A DNA stretch of 7,660 nucleotides. Origin: Chlamydiota bacterium (lineage in GTDB: Bacteria; Chlamydiota; Chlamydiia; Chlamydiales; Rhabdochlamydiaceae). The DNA lies in NCBI GenBank assembly GCA_023265495.1, contig JAHFTP010000081.1, positions 1 through 7,660 of the forward strand. The letters are read 5' to 3'. The notes below the pieces were generated by a model. It was not told the DNA's origin and ran no database searches. It saw nothing but the letters and a program-made list of their open reading frames with translations. Positions 6,440 to 7,660 of the stretch are shown one piece after another. A program made the translations under genes and the position numbers. Positions within the stretch are counted from its first letter, which is position 1; every line of letters begins with the position of its first letter.

Positions 6440-6460
6440 ATATTAAAGATTTGTTATAAC
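6432..6460 (+). promoter_or_regulatory. Promoter of the repeat-protein gene
   Basis: TTAACA (6432-6437) and TATAAC (6455-6460) are separated by exactly 17 bp within a strongly AT-rich stretch. A transcript would begin near 6467 and have a leader of about 35 nt up to the ATG at 6501. This is the best sigma70-like promoter in the window. Confidence 0.6.
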
Positions 6461-6490
6461 CAATGTTAATAATATTAAAAGTAATTTACT

Positions 6491-6497
6491 AAGGAGA
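6491..6497 (+). promoter_or_regulatory. Shine-Dalgarno of the repeat-protein gene
   Basis: AAGGAGA lies directly upstream of ATC-ATG, with GGAG 6 nt from the start codon. It confirms ATG 6501 as the start. Confidence 0.75.
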
Positions 6498-6500
6498 ATC

Positions 6501-7660
6501 ATGACTTCATCAATTTCCCTATCTGCTGCAAGACCTAGGAACACTGGTCAAGAGAGACCTATAAAAGAGCCCGACTCGTCTAAACTGCCTTTTAGTTCTT
6601 CTTCTCTAGAGGAGTCTAGAGGATCGAAAAGTTCTTTTGCTGACGGAACAAAGGTGCTCCCGTCATCAAGCTCTTCTTCTAGTTCTGCTCGATACTCCAT
6701 TTTGACGCAACAGAATGATACAAGTCGTCGAACAGGAGATGTTTTTAAAGGTACAAAAGGGTCTCCAACGAGAGAGTCTCTGGAGAGGGATCTTGTTAAT
6801 AGAGAATTGGTAGACAAAATTTGTCAGGAATTAGAATCTCAGTCATCGAAAGAGCCATTACCCCGAAAAGATAGGTTTCCATTGACTACAGCCATTCAGG
6901 AAAGCTCTTCGTTTAATGACACTTTACACTTGATTTTAAAGGCGTGTAAAGGGGGGAAATTAGATTCTTATATATGGCAGGCGTTCATTAATAAATACAA
7001 AAAGGAACGAGATTTATTTGAATTTATCCATTCCATTTTTTGCCGTATTCCTATGCAACAATACTCTCCACATGTTTATACTGTTTTTATTACAGCAGCT
7101 GGAAATGCGGAAGAGTTTGGTGCTGCAAAAGAGGCTTTTGAAGAAGCAAAGAGAAAACAGTTAGCGAATGCAGTTACCTATGGGGCTTTTATTACGGCAA
7201 CTGGAAATGCAAGCAGTTTTGATGCTGCAAAAGAGGCGTTTAAAGAAGCTAAAGTACGTGGATATGCGGATATGATTACCTATGGGGTTTTTATTACGGC
7301 AGCTGGAAATGTGGGAGAATTTGGTACTGCGCAAGAGGCCTTTGAAGAGGCTAAAGCACTCGGATATGCGAATGCAGTTACCTATGGGGCTTTTATTACG
7401 GCAGCTGGAAATGCGGGAGAGTTTGGTGCTGCGCGAGGGGCTTTTGAAGAAGCTAAAGCACGTGGATATGCGAATGAAGTTACCTATAATACTTTTATTG
7501 CGGCAGCTGGAAATGCGGGAGAGTTTGGTGCTGCGCAAGGGGCTTTTGAAGAAGCAAAGAGAAAACAGTTAGCGAATGCAGTTACCTATGGGGCTTTTAT
7601 TACGGCAGTTGGAAATGCAAGCAGTTTTGATGCTGCAAAAGAGGCGTTTAGAGAAGCTGA
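6501..7660 (+). CDS. PPR/TPR-like 34-residue repeat protein (3' end beyond window)
   Basis: From ATG 6501 the frame is open to the window edge (386 codons), so the gene is partial. Residues 1-120 are rich in Ser, Lys, Arg and Glu, probably disordered, with an eight-Ser run at 55-62. Residues 135-156 look helical. From 157 onward come tandem 34-residue helix-turn-helix repeats: one degenerate (157-190), then five full copies and part of a sixth, with consensus VTYGAFITAAGNAGEFGAA followed by a GAFEEAKARGYAN-like second half. The VTYNTFI, AF-EEAK and RG elements resemble pentatricopeptide repeats, but each unit is one residue shorter than the usual 35. PPR proteins bind RNA and are mostly eukaryotic; similar proteins occur sporadically in host-associated bacteria. 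There is no signal peptide or membrane segment. An RNA-binding or host-directed effector role is inference; TPR-like protein binding is an alternative. Confidence 0.82.
   Translation, partial: MTSSISLSAARPRNTGQERPIKEPDSSKLPFSSSSLEESRGSKSSFADGTKVLPSSSSSSSSARYSILTQQNDTSRRTGDVFKGTKGSPTRESLERDLVNRELVDKICQELESQSSKEPLPRKDRFPLTTAIQESSSFNDTLHLILKACKGGKLDSYIWQAFINKYKKERDLFEFIHSIFCRIPMQQYSPHVYTVFITAAGNAEEFGAAKEAFEEAKRKQLANAVTYGAFITATGNASSFDAAKEAFKEAKVRGYADMITYGVFITAAGNVGEFGTAQEAFEEAKALGYANAVTYGAFITAAGNAGEFGAARGAFEEAKARGYANEVTYNTFIAAAGNAGEFGAAQGAFEEAKRKQLANAVTYGAFITAVGNASSFDAAKEAFREA
7133..7252 (+). repeat. Copy 1 of a 120-bp near-identical block (period 408 bp)
   Basis: This block covers the end of repeat 1 and most of repeat 2, with the variant segments KRKQLANA and GNASSFDAAKEAF. 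The same 120 bp recur at 7541-7660 with four mismatches (7200, 7201, 7243 and 7251 against the matching bases). The spacing is 408 bp, exactly four repeats. Confidence 0.9.
7541..7660 (+). repeat. Copy 2 of the 120-bp block
   Basis: It matches 7133-7252 at 116 of 120 positions and stays in frame. The match reaches the window edge, so the higher-order unit of four repeats may continue to the right. Confidence 0.9.

Larger units (their letters stand above)
6969..7660 (+). repeat. Tandem 102-bp (34-residue) coding repeats
   Basis: Repeat boundaries fall at 6969 (degenerate), 7071, 7173, 7275, 7377, 7479 and 7581, always 102 bp apart; the last is cut by the window. The units from 7173 on are closely similar at the DNA level (GTTACCTATGGGGCTTTTAT recurs), which suggests recent duplication rather than old protein-level conservation only. 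Confidence 0.93.

Noticed and set aside
6548..6817. 89-codon minus-strand frame
   Set aside because: It is antisense to the Ser-rich N-terminus of the repeat protein; Ser codons create open frames on the other strand.
7161..7538. 125-codon minus-strand open frame with internal repeats
   Set aside because: It is the mirror of the 102-bp coding repeats on the plus strand; the plus-strand frame has the promoter, Shine-Dalgarno and start.
7071..7660. Regular direct repeats as a possible CRISPR array
   Set aside because: The units are 102 bp, adjacent without unique spacers, and stay in frame as protein repeats.

Overview
The window reads as bacterial chromosome of moderate to low G+C with an accessory flavour. 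The best guess for the source is an environmental, amoeba-associated Chlamydiae (Parachlamydia/Waddlia/Simkania-like). The reasons are a eukaryote-like PPR-type repeat protein with a Ser-rich N-terminus, a FlgN-like chaperone candidate with no flagellar genes beside it, a DUF4143-type AAA ATPase, and AT-rich sigma70-like promoters. This is inference from style and gene content. Other host-associated Gram-negatives such as Legionella or Coxiella relatives are not excluded, and no marker gene in the window settles it.

Layout. Bases 1-902 (minus) hold the N-terminal 300 residues of an AAA ATPase of the AAA_14/DUF4143 family, cut by the window edge. Bases 903-1193 carry no intact gene, but the plus strand holds what looks like a small frameshifted membrane-protein gene (about 1014-1210). 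Bases 1194-3897 (minus) are a tight three-gene cluster transcribed in the order FlgN-like coiled-coil protein, then two paralogous CDP-glycerol glycerophosphotransferase-family enzymes (375 and 351 aa) separated by a 21-nt spacer with a perfect odd palindrome. A 133-bp divergent promoter region follows. Bases 4031-6153 (plus) are mutY and a GT4 glycosyltransferase overlapping by 4 nt (ATGA), so very likely one transcript. Bases 6154-6500 carry no intact gene: first a stretch with short open frames that look like coding debris, then a very AT-rich promoter region with a good -35/-10 pair and an inverted repeat. From 6501 to the end of the window runs the start of a repeat protein: about 150 residues of Ser-rich, non-repetitive sequence, then 34-residue PPR/TPR-like helical repeats.

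How the genes relate. Three glycosyl- or glycerophospho-transferases in about 5 kb suggest modification of a surface glycan or lipid, although the two groups are divergently transcribed and separated by mutY, a DNA-repair enzyme whose coupling to the GT4 gene is probably only transcriptional. The most unusual element is the repeat protein at the right end. Its repeats are one residue shorter than canonical PPRs, they are almost identical to each other, and a 120-bp block recurs exactly four repeats (408 bp) downstream with only four mismatches, which points to recent in-frame expansion. Its function cannot be read from sequence alone. RNA binding (PPR-like) or protein binding in a host cell are the main possibilities.
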